This document shows, piece after piece, positions 25,903 through 35,763 of a DNA stretch of 64,000 nt. The notes beneath the pieces were generated by a model. It did not search any database and had not been told where the DNA came from. It worked only from the letters and a program-made list of their open reading frames with translations. A program made the position numbers and the translations under genes. This DNA is from Nocardia sp. CC227C (GTDB taxonomy: Bacteria; Actinomycetota; Actinomycetes; Mycobacteriales; Mycobacteriaceae): positions 186,001-250,000 of the forward strand of contig NZ_JASITE010000005.1 of NCBI RefSeq assembly GCF_030767025.1. The letters are read 5' to 3'. Numbering within the stretch: position 1 is the first letter of the stretch; every line of letters starts with the position of its first letter.

Positions 25903-27225
25903 CGCCGGAGGCAGCGGCTCCTCGCCGTGGGGGCCGAAAGTTCTTCCCTCCCTGCGGATATTGCGTTCGATCAGGCGCAGGACCGGGGTGGACAGGAACG
26001 TCGTGACAATGGCCATCAGGGCGAGGATCGTGTACAGCTCGCCGGTGATGAGACCCGCGCTCAGACCGATATTGAGCAGAATCAGTTCCATCAGCCCGCG
26101 CGCGTTGGCCAGCGCGCCCATGGCCGCCGCTTCGCGCCACCCCATGCCCTGCCAGCGCGCGGCCAGTCCGACCGCCCCGAACTTCCCGGCGAAGGACACC
26201 ACCAGGACCAGGGCGGCCATCACCAGGATCTCGGGGGCGAAGATCAGGCCGAGTTCGGTGTTCAGCCCGGAGTAGATGAAGAATCCGGGCAGCAGCAGGT
26301 ACGACACCAGCGGTTCGAGCCGCTCCCGCACCCGGTCCAGCAGTTCGCCGCGCGGCATCACGGCACCGGCGACGAAAGCGCCGAACACCGAGTAGATACC
26401 GATCCAGTCGGTGAACCAGGCCGCGAGCAGCACCACGATCAGGATGACCGACAGCTGCGCGATCGGCAGGCCGCCCACCTGCGGGGCGCTGTCACGCGGG
26501 GTCCAGGTACCCAGTCTCGCCAGCCAGCGCCGCGCCACGTACACCATGAACAGCAGATAGCCCAGCGCCCCGATCCCGGTGATCAGCGCGCCGCTCATAT
26601 CGTCCTCGGCGGTGGCGACCACCGTCGCCAGCAGCACCCACGCGCACGCGTCGTCGACGGCCGCGCACGACAGCGACATGGTGCCGAGCCGGGTGTGCAG
26701 CAGTCCGGAGTCGTGCACGATCCACGCCAGCATGGGAAACGCCGTGATCGCGACGGCGGAGGCCACGAACAGCGCACCCTGCCACCCGGCGGCCCGCTCG
26801 GTGAAGTAGCCGCCCTGCCCGACGAGCCACCAGCCGACCAGCCCACCCAGCAGCAGCGGCAGCGCCACGCCCGCCGCCGACGTCGCCCCGGCCTGACGCA
26901 GATGCGCGCCGAGGATGTCGAGCTTGAACGACGCTCCCACCAGGAACATGTAGAGCACCAGCCCGAGCTGGCCGACCACGTAGATGGCGACCAGATTCGG
27001 ATGGGTGACCGTGGTGCCGTCCAGGGTGGTCGGAAACAGCCACTGCTGCGCCGATGGCCAGATCCAGCCGAGCACGGACGGTCCGAGCGCGAATCCGGCG
27101 ACCATGATGGCGACCACCTGCACCTGTCCGAGCCGCCGGAACACGTGCCAGAGCAGGCGGCAGGTCACCAGGATCACGGCCACCTGCAGGAAGAAGTGGG
27201 TGGCGATCTGTAGCAGGCTGGGCAC
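25867..27225 (-). CDS. Cation:proton antiporter (CPA2/KefB-type)
   Basis: 452 residues with about 12 membrane helices. The conserved CPA2 pieces are FALGPSVLG, the acidic pair in SCAAVDDACAWVLLA, and ANARGLMELILLNIGLSAG. It exchanges Na+/K+ for protons. Start GTG 27225 is 9 nt after the LuxR1 stop, so the two are probably cotranscribed. Antiporters of this kind do occur at the edges of biosynthetic clusters, but a role in the pathway is not shown here. Confidence 0.88.
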   Translation of the reverse strand: MPSLLQIATHFFLQVAVILVTCRLLWHVFRRLGQVQVVAIMVAGFALGPSVLGWIWPSAQQWLFPTTLDGTTVTHPNLVAIYVVGQLGLVLYMFLVGASFKLDILGAHLRQAGATSAAGVALPLLLGGLVGWWLVGQGGYFTERAAGWQGALFVASAVAITAFPMLAWIVHDSGLLHTRLGTMSLSCAAVDDACAWVLLATVVATAEDDMSGALITGIGALGYLLFMVYVARRWLARLGTWTPRDSAPQVGGLPIAQLSVILIVVLLAAWFTDWIGIYSVFGAFVAGAVMPRGELLDRVRERLEPLVSYLLLPGFFIYSGLNTELGLIFAPEILVMAALVLVVSFAGKFGAVGLAARWQGMGWREAAAMGALANARGLMELILLNIGLSAGLITGELYTILALMAIVTTFLSTPVLRLIERNIRREGRTFGPHGEEPLPPALPDGRSAVAPT

Positions 27226-27234
27226 GACCGTTCC

Positions 27235-28023
27235 TCACGTTCGGCTCGGCATGGGGCGCACCGGCCGAACGCCGCGGACACGGCCGCGTGTCCCGGTGGC
27301 CTCCAGGCCGGTCGTGCGGCACAGATTCGCGCGGACGGCCACCACCGCCGCCTCGATTCGGCTGGTCACCCCGAGTTTGGTGAGGATGCGGCTGACGTGG
27401 TCCTTCACCGTGTCCGGGCTGATGAACAGGCGAGCGCCGACCTCGCGGTTGGACAGTCCGTCGACGATCAGCAGGAGAATCTCACGCTCGCGTTCGGTCA
27501 GGGTCGACAGGCGTCGGCGCGCGTCGGGATCGACGATGGCGGGGGTGAGCGGCGTGCGGTGCGGCGGGGCCGCGGCGACCATGACGCCGGAGGCCACCAG
27601 CTTCAGCGCGTGCAGGACCGCGGGTGGGCCGAAGTCGGCCGCCAACAGGACATCCGGATGCTCGGTCGCGGAGCGGGGGACGCCGCGCGCCACCAGCAGC
27701 GCGATCAGCGGCGGATCGTCCAGCGCGCGCAGTCGGCGGACGAGGGCGGGCAGGCCGGGCGGCACCTCGACCGACGCGTCCAGCAGGACGATGTCGGCGC
27801 GCGAATGCAGCGCCTGCTCCACGACGTCCCGGCAGCTCGACCGCCCGGCGAGCGCCGGATTGCCGACCGAGGCGGCGGCTCGCTCGAAATCGTCGTGTAC
27901 GAAGGGGAATTCGGAGGCGATGACCAGGGTGCGCCGGGCCTGCGACGACCACCGCATTCCGGTGACCACGCTGATATTGGGGCATATCCGGGTTTCCAGC
28001 CCCGATCCACGAGTACGCTGCAT
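27235..28023 (-). CDS. LuxR-type response regulator (cluster regulator 1)
   Basis: 262 residues from ATG 28023, which has GGAG at the right distance; longer in-frame ATG at 28164. N-terminal receiver-like domain (TLVIASEFPFVHDDF, ADIVLLDASVEVP with a possible phospho-acceptor Asp). C-terminal LuxR HTH: LTEREREILLLIVDGLSNRE, SPDTVKDHVSRILTKLGV. It is clearly paralogous to the regulator at the other cluster end (59187). A copy of the shared operator and a TAGACT box lie upstream at 28258-28309, so it may be autoregulated. Confidence 0.9.
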   Translation of the reverse strand: MQRTRGSGLETRICPNISVVTGMRWSSQARRTLVIASEFPFVHDDFERAAASVGNPALAGRSSCRDVVEQALHSRADIVLLDASVEVPPGLPALVRRLRALDDPPLIALLVARGVPRSATEHPDVLLAADFGPPAVLHALKLVASGVMVAAAPPHRTPLTPAIVDPDARRRLSTLTEREREILLLIVDGLSNREVGARLFISPDTVKDHVSRILTKLGVTSRIEAAVVAVRANLCRTTGLEATGTRGRVRGVRPVRPMPSRT

Positions 28024-28257
28024 ATCAGGCTCCGAGGTCGGTGCGGATGAAATGTGCCGGGACGATCGGCGTCGAATGCTCCAAAACTGTGTCCTCCCAT
28101 GTGCGTACGCCCTCGTTTCGAGCCCCCCCGAGCGTGATCGGATAAGCCTCGACAGCGTCGTCATGGCACAAACTTCTGTTGAATCTCTATCCGCGGAGAT
28201 GCGTTCAACAGGCGGTCGGAATTGTTCTGATCGAAGATCACGACCTGCTACCGAGGA

Positions 28258-28309
28258 AGTCTAAGCGACCCACCATAGAGTCACATACCCCCGAACAGGG
28301 GGGTGGAAG
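28258..28309 (-). promoter_or_regulatory. Cluster promoter a: shared near-palindrome plus -10
   Basis: Plus-strand CATACCCCCGAACAGGGGGG is the operator copy (from 28284). On the minus strand it is followed, 19 nt later, by TAGACT (28258-28263). The spacing equals that of promoters b and c. It sits upstream of regulator 1. The following ~30 nt (28230-28262) are almost the same as the region after promoter c of the PKS gene. Confidence 0.65.
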
Positions 28310-28319
28310 CCGGACGAAC

Positions 28320-29591
28320 TCAGGCGACGCGACGGGTGACCAGCGGGCGCGTCGCGATCCGGGCCCCGGACGGTATCAGCAGGTCGGCGCTGCCGTGATC
28401 GCAGTTGACCAGCAGCTCCAACACCAAGTCGCGCTGAATCATACTGCCGCCCAGTGCGACAACCTCCGGGAGCACCGATATCAAGCCCCGCACAGCCGAT
28501 TCCGGGTTCGCGCCGCAGTACTCCACGAAACTCTCCGCCACCCGTATCGCCGTACGTCGCGGGCGCACCATGTCGTCCGTGTTGCCGGCGCGCTCCTCCC
28601 CCATCTCCGCGGCGATCCGGCGGGCCAGCTCGTGGCGGTCGGCCCCGACGATGGCGAGCAGGGCGTGCAGATCGACGAACGCGGAATTGGAGCCGGCCCG
28701 CATCTCCACCGCCCGCCGCGCGAGGGCGTCGAAATCGTCCGGTCCGGCAATGCCCGCCAATCGCAGTCGCCACAGCAGGGATACCGCATCGCAGAACTGC
28801 ATCGCCGAGGACGGACCGGCGACCGTGCCGAGGATCTCGGCCACCAGTGCGGTCAGCCCGTCACGGTCGGCGGCCACCATCGAGGCGAGGGCGCGATGCC
28901 AGGTCAGATGGGTTCGCAACAGGCACCGATGCGCGCTCCAGCGACCGGTCGTCGCGCCGAGCAGCTCCTCGACCGCACCGTAGTCGCGGCGCTCGAAATA
29001 GGTGTGCGCGCAGGCGTGTACGGCCCAGGGGTTGTCGTGCGGGGCCAGTTCCAGCGCGCGCTCCCCGGCGGCGGCCGCGTCGGCGAAGGCGTCGTTCTCG
29101 CCGTAGGCGAAGGCGAGCATGGCCAGCAGATAGGGGTACGACGCGCTCGCACCCTCGACCAGCAGAGGACTGGATATCAAGCGGGACAGCATGATTCGCG
29201 TCGACCCGGACAGGAAGTCGACCTGGTGCCCGGCCGCGAGCGCCAGTTCGTCGGACGGGAACTCGGCCGATATGGCGAGTAGCCGGTCGCTGGCCGCCCG
29301 GTAGGCGCGGTTCATCAACAGCCGCGTGACCTCGAGATGCGCCGCCTCCCACGGGCGGACGGCGGCGGGATCGATCCGGTCGAGGGCCGCGCGGACATCG
29401 TCCGGCGGGCGCACACCGCCCAGCAGATACTGGTAGGCGCGCAGTACCACGACCACCGGCGCACCCGCGACGTCGCCGTCCAGCTCGTCCAGTGACCACA
29501 CCATGGATCGGTCGAACCGCAAGAGCCCGTTGACGAACCCCGATACGACCCCCGACGCGCCATTGCCGGGCGTCGGCCCGTCTCCGGACAT
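28320..29591 (-). CDS. TTC38-like tetratricopeptide repeat protein
   Basis: 423 residues, all helical. TPR-like helix pairs include LAFAYGENDAFADAAAAGER, then NPWAVHACAHTYFERRDYGA, and RTHLTWHRALASMVAADRDG. The H-x3-H and H-x2-W-H patterns are those of the TTC38 family, whose biochemical role is unknown. Start ATG 29591 forms TGATG with the upstream flavoenzyme stop, so it is cotranslated as the last gene of a three-gene operon. It might scaffold cluster enzymes; that is inference only. Confidence 0.75.
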   Translation of the reverse strand: MSGDGPTPGNGASGVVSGFVNGLLRFDRSMVWSLDELDGDVAGAPVVVVLRAYQYLLGGVRPPDDVRAALDRIDPAAVRPWEAAHLEVTRLLMNRAYRAASDRLLAISAEFPSDELALAAGHQVDFLSGSTRIMLSRLISSPLLVEGASASYPYLLAMLAFAYGENDAFADAAAAGERALELAPHDNPWAVHACAHTYFERRDYGAVEELLGATTGRWSAHRCLLRTHLTWHRALASMVAADRDGLTALVAEILGTVAGPSSAMQFCDAVSLLWRLRLAGIAGPDDFDALARRAVEMRAGSNSAFVDLHALLAIVGADRHELARRIAAEMGEERAGNTDDMVRPRRTAIRVAESFVEYCGANPESAVRGLISVLPEVVALGGSMIQRDLVLELLVNCDHGSADLLIPSGARIATRPLVTRRVA

Positions 29592-31207
29592 CAGGGCGCG
29601 ACCGCACCCGAACGTTCCGTATCGGCCTCGGCCGGTAGCCCGCCGAGATACAGCTCCCGGATGCCCGGGCGGGCACCACGTGCCCAGGACACGGCCTGGG
29701 CCACCTTGTCGGCGTCGATGTCGAAGAAGGGCTGCGACATATCGGTCAGTCCGAAAGACGGTGGAACGAAGTCGACGTCGGCGAACAGTGTGCGGAATTC
29801 GCGCGCGGCGGTCTCCATACTGATCTCCCAGTTCCAATACGACTCGATGATCCGGTCAGCTCGACTGTAGAAGGCATCGATGAAGCCGTCGACCCGAGAA
29901 GCCGGGGCGGAACCCGGTATCGGTACCGACGATCCGGTCCCGTTCGCCGCGACGAGCCGGGATACCGCGCGCAGCTGCTGTTCGGTGCGCATGGTCCCGG
30001 TCACCTGGTTGACCTGCCACACCCGGAACCAGGCATTCCAGAGGTCGAAGGCGGCGAACGAGCGGAACGCGCCCGACACCAGGAAGTCGTTCTCCTCGAT
30101 CAGGCTGGCCTGCAACGCGTCGATGTCGGCGAAGACCTCCGGCTTGAAGCCCGCCGCGAAGCGGTTGATCAGCCGTTCCGCCAACCGGTCGACGACCACG
30201 GCGGTGTTCTGCATGCCGCGCGAGAACAGCGGATCGATGAAGCCCGCGGCATTGGAGGTCAGGCACCAGCGTTCGCCGACCGTCCGGGTCGCCGTGTACT
30301 GGAGCCTGCCGGTGCTCGTCCACGGCCGTTCGGCGCGTGCGTGTTCGAACTGGCGCGCGATATCGGGATGGTCGGCGAGGAAGGTGGCGAAGGCCCGCTC
30401 CGGGTCCGGGATCGGGGATTCGTCGCCGTTGTCGATCCGCCAGCAGATGCCCACGCTGCACCGCGGATTCGCGGACCGATCGCTGTTGTCGAAGGGGATG
30501 ACCCACATCCAGCCGCCGTCGAAGACATGGTGCAGCGTTCCCGTGTGCCATCGCCGCGGGGCGCGGATGGTCGTCACCTCGTCGAAGGGGACGACGCCGG
30601 TCATGTGCGTGAAGACGGATTTCGACTTGGTGCGCAGCCCCTCGGTGGTGCGCAGGCCGAAAGCGTCGGCCAGGTACGAACCCCGCCCGGTGGCATCGAC
30701 CACGTAGTCGGCCGAGATCCGCGTCCCGTCGACACCTTCGAAGTGGACGCCGCGCTCGGTCACTTCGATGGTGCGCGTCGCGACACCCTCCAGCAGGGCC
30801 GCGCCGCGGTCCCGGGCGCGGCAGGCCAGCCAGTGGTCGACATCCGCGCGGTACAGGTGGGATTCGGTCGACACGATCTCCGACAGCGGGAACTGGTGCA
30901 CTGCGGCGGGATCGGCGCGCTCGTCGTGGTAGACGAACCCGAAATTGTCCTTCATACCGCAGGTGCCGACGCGTTCGATCAGCTCGTCGAACGACGACAG
31001 CGCCGCCAGTTCCGGCACACCGTATTTGACGCTCATCAAGGTGTAGAGCTTGGAGGTGTTCGGGATGGTGGATTCACCGATCGCGAATCGGGGGTGCGTC
31101 TTGGCGTCGACCATGCAGGTGCGCAGCCCGGCCGCTTGCAGGCACAGCGCGAGCGTACTGCCGGACAGCCCGGAACCCAGGATGAGGACGTCGAATTCGC
31201 CGTTCAT
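29591..31207 (-). CDS. FAD-dependent halogenase-family oxidoreductase 1
   Basis: 538 residues. The FAD-binding motif LILGSGLSGSTLALCL is at the N-terminus, then RFAIGESTIPNT, and VVDATGRGSYLA for the second FAD motif. GGWMWVIPF (near residue 228) fits the W-x-W-x-I-P motif of flavin-dependent halogenases. The C-terminal ~150 residues are helical. It could halogenate or oxidise the cluster product; no flavin reductase partner is obvious in the window. ATGA overlap with the SnoaL-like gene and TGATG with the TPR gene show tight coupling. Confidence 0.8.
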   Translation of the reverse strand: MNGEFDVLILGSGLSGSTLALCLQAAGLRTCMVDAKTHPRFAIGESTIPNTSKLYTLMSVKYGVPELAALSSFDELIERVGTCGMKDNFGFVYHDERADPAAVHQFPLSEIVSTESHLYRADVDHWLACRARDRGAALLEGVATRTIEVTERGVHFEGVDGTRISADYVVDATGRGSYLADAFGLRTTEGLRTKSKSVFTHMTGVVPFDEVTTIRAPRRWHTGTLHHVFDGGWMWVIPFDNSDRSANPRCSVGICWRIDNGDESPIPDPERAFATFLADHPDIARQFEHARAERPWTSTGRLQYTATRTVGERWCLTSNAAGFIDPLFSRGMQNTAVVVDRLAERLINRFAAGFKPEVFADIDALQASLIEENDFLVSGAFRSFAAFDLWNAWFRVWQVNQVTGTMRTEQQLRAVSRLVAANGTGSSVPIPGSAPASRVDGFIDAFYSRADRIIESYWNWEISMETAAREFRTLFADVDFVPPSFGLTDMSQPFFDIDADKVAQAVSWARGARPGIRELYLGGLPAEADTERSGAVAP

Positions 31208-31647
31208 CGCCGCACGCTCCCGGTGGAGCTCCGCTGGAGCGGCGTCTGCTGGTGGTACTGCATCAGCCAGCGCCCGCCCCGCCGCACGTACACGGTCGAT
31301 ATCGCCGCGTAGATTCCGTCCAGCCCGACCCGCTTCTGATACATCTCGTAGAACACCAGAAACGCGTCGGGTCCCAGCGCGCGTTCATGGAATTCGAGAA
31401 TCTGGTACGTCTCGATCCGCGGAGCCACGGCCACCGCGTCGAGAACGCCGCGCCGCGTCAACGTGGCATGTGGTGATGGCACCGCGAATACCGCGTCTTC
31501 GGCCGTGACCCGCGCATAGAATTCGGCGCCCGCGTCGGAACTCAATGCGCGCCATTGCAGGAGCTCGATCTCGGTCGGACTCGGATCGTCCGGCTCCCCC
31601 GCGACCGATCCGCCGTGGGCTTCCACCGCTTTGGTCATCATGCGCAT
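31204..31647 (-). CDS. SnoaL/NTF2-like protein
   Basis: 147 residues in the NTF2-like alpha+beta cone fold: DAGAEFYARVTAEDAVFAVP, LTRRGVLDAVAVAP, FLVFYEMYQKRVG and WLMQYHQQTPLQ. Members include polyketide cyclases, hydratases and small scaffold proteins. ATG 31647 is chosen because the predicted start of transcription (from TAGAAT at 31677-31682) lies just upstream; ATGs at 31641 and 31638 are alternatives. First gene of the operon with the flavoenzyme and TPR protein. Confidence 0.75.
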   Translation of the reverse strand: MRMMTKAVEAHGGSVAGEPDDPSPTEIELLQWRALSSDAGAEFYARVTAEDAVFAVPSPHATLTRRGVLDAVAVAPRIETYQILEFHERALGPDAFLVFYEMYQKRVGLDGIYAAISTVYVRRGGRWLMQYHQQTPLQRSSTGSVRR

Positions 31648-31676
31648 CCACTTCTGTTCCGCAGTCGATGCGCGAA

Positions 31677-31724
31677 ATTCTAATTTCCTTGTGGCACAAG
31701 AACATCCCCCTGAATGGGGGAATC
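31677..31724 (-). promoter_or_regulatory. Cluster promoter b: shared near-palindrome plus -10
   Basis: Operator copy CATCCCCCTGAATGGGGGAA (from 31703) with TAGAAT (31677-31682) 19 nt away on the minus strand. It drives the SnoaL-flavoenzyme-TPR operon with a leader of about 20 nt. The region also separates these genes from the divergent plus-strand operon at 31796. Confidence 0.65.
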
Positions 31725-31795
31725 GGACGGGCCCGCGATCGGGTACCCTCGCATCCGACGGGGGCGGGCGGACCGCATGACGAGGTGGATGGCCG

Positions 31796-32752
31796 ATGTG
31801 TACCTGCGTATTTCTTCTCGACGACAAGGCCGCGCGTTTCCTCGCCATCGAGTCGCATGACCAATCCGTTTATCGGCCACACGGTTTCGAAGCGGCCCGA
31901 CAACTCGGCCTGCGCGTGCGTTATTCGTACGGTCCGCACTGGCACAACAATCCCGAACTCCGCCGGCGATTCCCGGCGAGCCGGATTCCGGACCCCGACG
32001 CCCTGTCCGACGTGGTCGGCGGTATCGACGCCGAGGGCGGCACCTGGCTCGCGTTCAATCGCCGCAGCGGGGTCTACTGCCGACTGCTCACCACCGCTAC
32101 CGCCGCGGCCGTCACGACCCTGCCGATCCTGTGCGCCACCGCCGAATCCGCCGGGCACGCCGTACGTCTCGTCGAGGAACTACCGTCCGTCGACACCGAC
32201 GCGCTCACGTACCGGCTGCTGATCGCCGATGGCCACGACGCCGCGGTGATCGCCGTCGACGGCCCCGCCGAGGTGACGACGACGGCCCTCGCCCCCGGGG
32301 TTCCGCACCTGCTGACCACCGCCGACCCGACGGATGGGAACGCGCTGGGCAAGCGGCTCGTCGACCGCCTCACGCGACTGCCCGCCCCCACCGGGAAGCT
32401 CGACTCCTGGAGTGCCTGGCTTTCGGCCTACACCGCCGCGGACGAGGCCGGCCCCGGCTACGGCAGCCCGGCTTGGGCCGCGTACTCGTATTCCGCCGTA
32501 CAGCCGCCGTTCGTCACCACGGGCGACCAAGTGCACAGGAACGCATCGATTTTCGCACCGCCGAGCCCGGATCACGTGGCCTGGACCGCCAGCGTGTCCC
32601 TGTACGCCGCCGGACCCGACGGCGTGGAACTCTTCGCCTACAACGAACGCCAGCTGTTCCCCGACCAACCCGTGCCGACCGAGGTGACGCGAATGGGTTT
32701 CCCGGCCACGCCGGACGACTTCTTCGTCTGCCTCGCAAGCGCCGAGCGCTGA
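31796..32752 (+). CDS. TANGO2/NRDE family protein
   Basis: 318 residues. It begins MCTCVFLLD with the near-terminal cysteine of the NRDE (transport and Golgi organisation 2) family. It contains GGTWLAFNRRSGVYCRLL, a family hallmark, and YNERQLFPDQP near the end. The strict N-R-D-E tetrapeptide is not seen. Members are Ntn-hydrolase-like, with poorly defined activity. It opens a four-gene plus-strand operon with the P1 peptidase, thioesterase and PanC. Confidence 0.7.
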   Translation: MCTCVFLLDDKAARFLAIESHDQSVYRPHGFEAARQLGLRVRYSYGPHWHNNPELRRRFPASRIPDPDALSDVVGGIDAEGGTWLAFNRRSGVYCRLLTTATAAAVTTLPILCATAESAGHAVRLVEELPSVDTDALTYRLLIADGHDAAVIAVDGPAEVTTTALAPGVPHLLTTADPTDGNALGKRLVDRLTRLPAPTGKLDSWSAWLSAYTAADEAGPGYGSPAWAAYSYSAVQPPFVTTGDQVHRNASIFAPPSPDHVAWTASVSLYAAGPDGVELFAYNERQLFPDQPVPTEVTRMGFPATPDDFFVCLASAER

Positions 32753-32764
32753 TGCGAGGCCACT

Positions 32765-33658
32765 GTGACAATCGGTATTCCCGAGGTGCGTGTCGGACAC
32801 TGGACCGATCCGGCCGGTGAGACGGGATGCAGCGTCGTCCTGTTTCCCGAGGGCACGACCGCGTCGTGCGAAGTGCGCGGCGGCGCGCCCGCCAGCCGCG
32901 AATTGGATGTGCTGGCACCGGACAAGATGGTGCCCTGCGCGGACGCCGCCGTGCTGACCGGCGGCTCCGCCTTCGGCCTGGCCGCCGCCGACGGAGTCAT
33001 GCGCTTTCTCGAGGAAGCCGGGCGCGGTGTGCCCACGCCCGGTGGGCCGGTCCCCATCGTGCCGACCCTGGCACTGTTCGATCTGGCCGTGGGGAATCCG
33101 GCGGCTCGGCCCACCGCGGCGAACGGTTACGAGGCGGCGCGCGCCGCCACCGGAATCCAGATCGTCTCCGGCCGGGTCGGGGCGGGCGCGGGCGCGTACA
33201 CCGCGCACTGGCGCGGTCCGGGCGGACGCCGCCCCGGCGGCCTCACCTATGCCGAGCGCCGGTGGGACGACCTGGTCGTGGGCGCGCTGTGCGTGGTCAA
33301 CGCCTACGGCGACATCGACCACGGTTCCGCGGACATCGAACTGGACGCGGTCACCCAGCTGCACGACATCGATCTGGGAGCGCGCATGCACACGACCATC
33401 GGCGTGGTGGTCACCAACGCCCGGCTGGACAAGCTGGGCTGCCAGGTGGTCGCGCAGGGCGCCCACGACGGACTGTCTCGCGCTCTCACGCCGCCGCACG
33501 GACGCTTCGACGGCGACGGGTTCATCACCGCCGCGACGGGCTCGGTGCGGGCGGATGTCGATGTCGTCCGGCTCATGGCGCTGGCGGCCGTCACCCGGGC
33601 GATCCGTTCGGCCGGGCCGCCGCACACCCGGCACACCACCACCCGGAGGAGCCTGTGA
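32765..33658 (+). CDS. P1 family peptidase (DmpA/BapA-like)
   Basis: 297 residues. PVIPDVRVGHW-like opening ([20 protein letters not shown]), [16 protein letters not shown], and the autocleavage region [20 protein letters not shown]. DmpA/BapA enzymes are Ntn hydrolases that cleave N-terminal amino acids, including beta-amino acids, after self-processing just before the nucleophile. Here the site would be at the Thr-Thr pair. In a cluster with ATP-dependent ligases it may remove a protecting aminoacyl group. GTG start 32765, 12 nt after the previous gene. Confidence 0.8.
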   Translation: MTIGIPEVRVGHWTDPAGETGCSVVLFPEGTTASCEVRGGAPASRELDVLAPDKMVPCADAAVLTGGSAFGLAAADGVMRFLEEAGRGVPTPGGPVPIVPTLALFDLAVGNPAARPTAANGYEAARAATGIQIVSGRVGAGAGAYTAHWRGPGGRRPGGLTYAERRWDDLVVGALCVVNAYGDIDHGSADIELDAVTQLHDIDLGARMHTTIGVVVTNARLDKLGCQVVAQGAHDGLSRALTPPHGRFDGDGFITAATGSVRADVDVVRLMALAAVTRAIRSAGPPHTRHTTTRRSL

Positions 33659-34404
33659 CCATCGCCCTCGACGCCGACAGCTGGATGCCGTACCCGCCCG
33701 TCGGCAACGCGCCGATGACGCTGTACTGCCTGCCGCACGCCGGTTCCGGAGCCTCGACCTACCTGCCCTGGCGGGAGCGGCTGCGCGCCGACCTCGAGGT
33801 GGTTCCGCTGCAACCGCCCGGCCGCGAGACACGGGCACACGAACGCCCGCACGTCCATGTCGACCCGCTGGTGGACGAGCTGCTCACCGCCGTGGGCGAG
33901 CGCTGGCGGACGCCCTTCGCCCTGTTCGGCCACAGCATGGGCGCGCTCGTCGCCTTCGAACTGGCGCACCGGCTGATCGAGACGGACCGGCCCCGGCCGG
34001 AGCGCCTGATCCTGTCGGGACGGCGCGCGCCGCACCGATCCGCCTGGGATCCCTTCGCGCACGACGCCTCCGACGCCGAACTGCTGGCGTTCCTGCGCGG
34101 GCTCGGTGGCACGCCGCCGACGGTGCTCGACGATCCGGGCCTGCGCCCGGCGCTGTTCCGGCTGATGCGCGCCGATCTCGGCGTGGACGAGACCTATCGG
34201 CACCGTCCGCGACCGCCGCTGCCCATCCCGATCACCGTGCTGGGCGGCAGCGCCGATCCGCAGGTCCCGGTGGACGAACTCGACCACTGGACCGACTGCG
34301 GCACGGCCGGGGTCGATATCCGGGTCGTGCCGGGCGACCACTTCTTCGTGCTGTCCCGGCGCGAGACCGTGCTCGGGCATATCCGCGAATGTCTGACGAG
34401 GTGA
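33655..34404 (+). CDS. Type II thioesterase
   Basis: 249 residues. [17 protein letters not shown] is the family opening, [17 protein letters not shown] carries the nucleophile serine, and [12 protein letters not shown] carries the catalytic histidine. These enzymes remove stalled acyl groups from carrier proteins, so it probably edits the PKS ACP. GTG start 33655 forms a GTGA overlap with the P1 peptidase and has CCGGAGGAG just upstream. Confidence 0.9.
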   Translation: MTIALDADSWMPYPPVGNAPMTLYCLPHAGSGASTYLPWRERLRADLEVVPLQPPGRETRAHERPHVHVDPLVDELLTAVGERWRTPFALFGHSMGALVAFELAHRLIETDRPRPERLILSGRRAPHRSAWDPFAHDASDAELLAFLRGLGGTPPTVLDDPGLRPALFRLMRADLGVDETYRHRPRPPLPIPITVLGGSADPQVPVDELDHWTDCGTAGVDIRVVPGDHFFVLSRRETVLGHIRECLTR

Positions 34405-34415
34405 CGGGAGCAGCC

Positions 34416-35294
34416 GTGCGTGTCATCCACCGTGCCGAGGAGATGAGGGCGGCCTGCCGGGAACTGTCGGCCGCGGGTCGGCCCGTGGCGCTGGTGCCGA
34501 CCATGGGCGCGCTGCACGACGGCCATCTGGCCCTGGTCGCGGCCGCGACCGAGCGCGGATACGAGGTCGTCGTCTCCATTTTCGTGAATCCGCTGCAGTT
34601 CGGTCCGAGTGAGGATTTCGACCGCTACCCCCGGACGCTCGCGGTCGATCTGCATCTGTTGCGTGACACCGGAACACGCGTCGTCTTCGCGCCGAGCGCG
34701 GGCGATATGTACCCGAACGGTCGGCGCACCACGGTGCGGCCCGGGCCGACGGGGAGCCGGCTGTGTGGTGCGACGCGGCCGCAGCTGTTCGGCGGAATGC
34801 TGACCGTGGTGGCGAAACTGCTATTGATCACCCGGCCCGATGCCGCCTGCTTCGGCGAGAAGGACTACCAGCAACTCGTGCTCATCCGGGAAATGGTCAC
34901 CGACCTCGATATGGGTATCGAGATCATCGGGGTGCCGACCGTGCGGGAGGCCGACGGCCTGGCGATGTCGTCGCGCAACCGGTACCTGAGCGCACGGGAG
35001 CGAGCGGTGGCGGTCGTGCTGCCCGCCGCGCTCACGGCCGGTGTGCGGGCCGGGGCCGGCGGCGGCGACGCGGTGCTCGCCGCCGCCGGCGCGCTGCTGT
35101 CGGCCGATCCCGCGGTGGCGGTGGAGTATCTGGAACTGCGGGATCCCGAGCTGGGACCCGCGCCCGCACGCGGTGACGCGCGCCTGCTGGTGGCGGCGCG
35201 CGTGGGCGCGACCCGGCTGATCGACAATATGGCGGTGCGGTTGTCTGGTTCGCGGCCGTCCGCTCCGCCGTCGTCTACTTCGACAGGGGCATGA
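34416..35294 (+). CDS. panC: Pantothenate synthetase (PanC), cluster copy
   Basis: 292 residues. PanC joins pantoate and beta-alanine via a pantoyl-adenylate. The HxGH nucleotide motif is [12 protein letters not shown]; pantoate-pocket residues are kept in [23 protein letters not shown] and [11 protein letters not shown] are the other signatures. The usual RPGHF/RPTHF segment is RPQLF, so a highly conserved histidine is lost. Start GTG 34416 after GGGAG; GTG 34401 in a GTGA overlap is possible. Last gene of the operon; its 3' end overlaps the convergent hotdog gene by 20 nt. Confidence 0.9.
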   Translation: MRVIHRAEEMRAACRELSAAGRPVALVPTMGALHDGHLALVAAATERGYEVVVSIFVNPLQFGPSEDFDRYPRTLAVDLHLLRDTGTRVVFAPSAGDMYPNGRRTTVRPGPTGSRLCGATRPQLFGGMLTVVAKLLLITRPDAACFGEKDYQQLVLIREMVTDLDMGIEIIGVPTVREADGLAMSSRNRYLSARERAVAVVLPAALTAGVRAGAGGGDAVLAAAGALLSADPAVAVEYLELRDPELGPAPARGDARLLVAARVGATRLIDNMAVRLSGSRPSAPPSSTSTGA

Positions 35295-35751
35295 CCTGAA
35301 TCGCGGACATGGCCGTCGCCACCAGTTTGCCGTTCGCGTTGGCCGCCTCGGCGGCGATGTACATGACCGACTGGCCGCGTTTGCGCACCGTAGCGGTCAG
35401 CGTCAGGTGCTCGCCGACGAATACCGGGCGCAGGAAATGCGTCGTCAGCTCCATACTCGTCGTCGGGTTCCGCGCGGTCAGGTAGCCGAGCGGGGCCATG
35501 AGATCGTCGAACATGGCGGCGAGGAAACCACCTTGCAGCAGCCCCATGACATTTCCGTATTTCGCGGCCACCGTCACCGTGGCCGACAGCGACGTGCCGG
35601 GAACGAATTCCTCGAAGCGCATCTCCAGGGTGGTCGTGGACGGCGGCGGCAGCTTCAGTTCGACGCCCGGCGGGACCGGAAGGTGGTCGAACAGCGCGAG
35701 GGCGTGCTTCATGATCTCGTCGTGGCCCGTGATCGTGGTGTCATCGCTCAT
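35275..35751 (-). CDS. PaaI-like hotdog thioesterase
   Basis: 158 residues with the hotdog fold: [20 protein letters not shown] (the HGG-type loop, here QGG), then [20 protein letters not shown] and [19 protein letters not shown]. The family hydrolyses acyl-CoA or acyl-ACP thioesters. Start ATG 35751 has GGAG upstream; ATG 35766 is 15 nt earlier inside a tandem repeat. It sits alone between the PanC operon and the PKS operon. Confidence 0.85.
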   Translation of the reverse strand: MSDDTTITGHDEIMKHALALFDHLPVPPGVELKLPPPSTTTLEMRFEEFVPGTSLSATVTVAAKYGNVMGLLQGGFLAAMFDDLMAPLGYLTARNPTTSMELTTHFLRPVFVGEHLTLTATVRKRGQSVMYIAAEAANANGKLVATAMSAIQVMPLSK

Positions 35752-35763
35752 GGACGGCTCCTT

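Noticed and set aside
25867..27225. Including the cation:proton antiporter as a certain cluster gene
   Set aside because: It follows regulator 1 by 9 nt, but nothing in its sequence ties it to the pathway, so it is described only as possibly cotranscribed.
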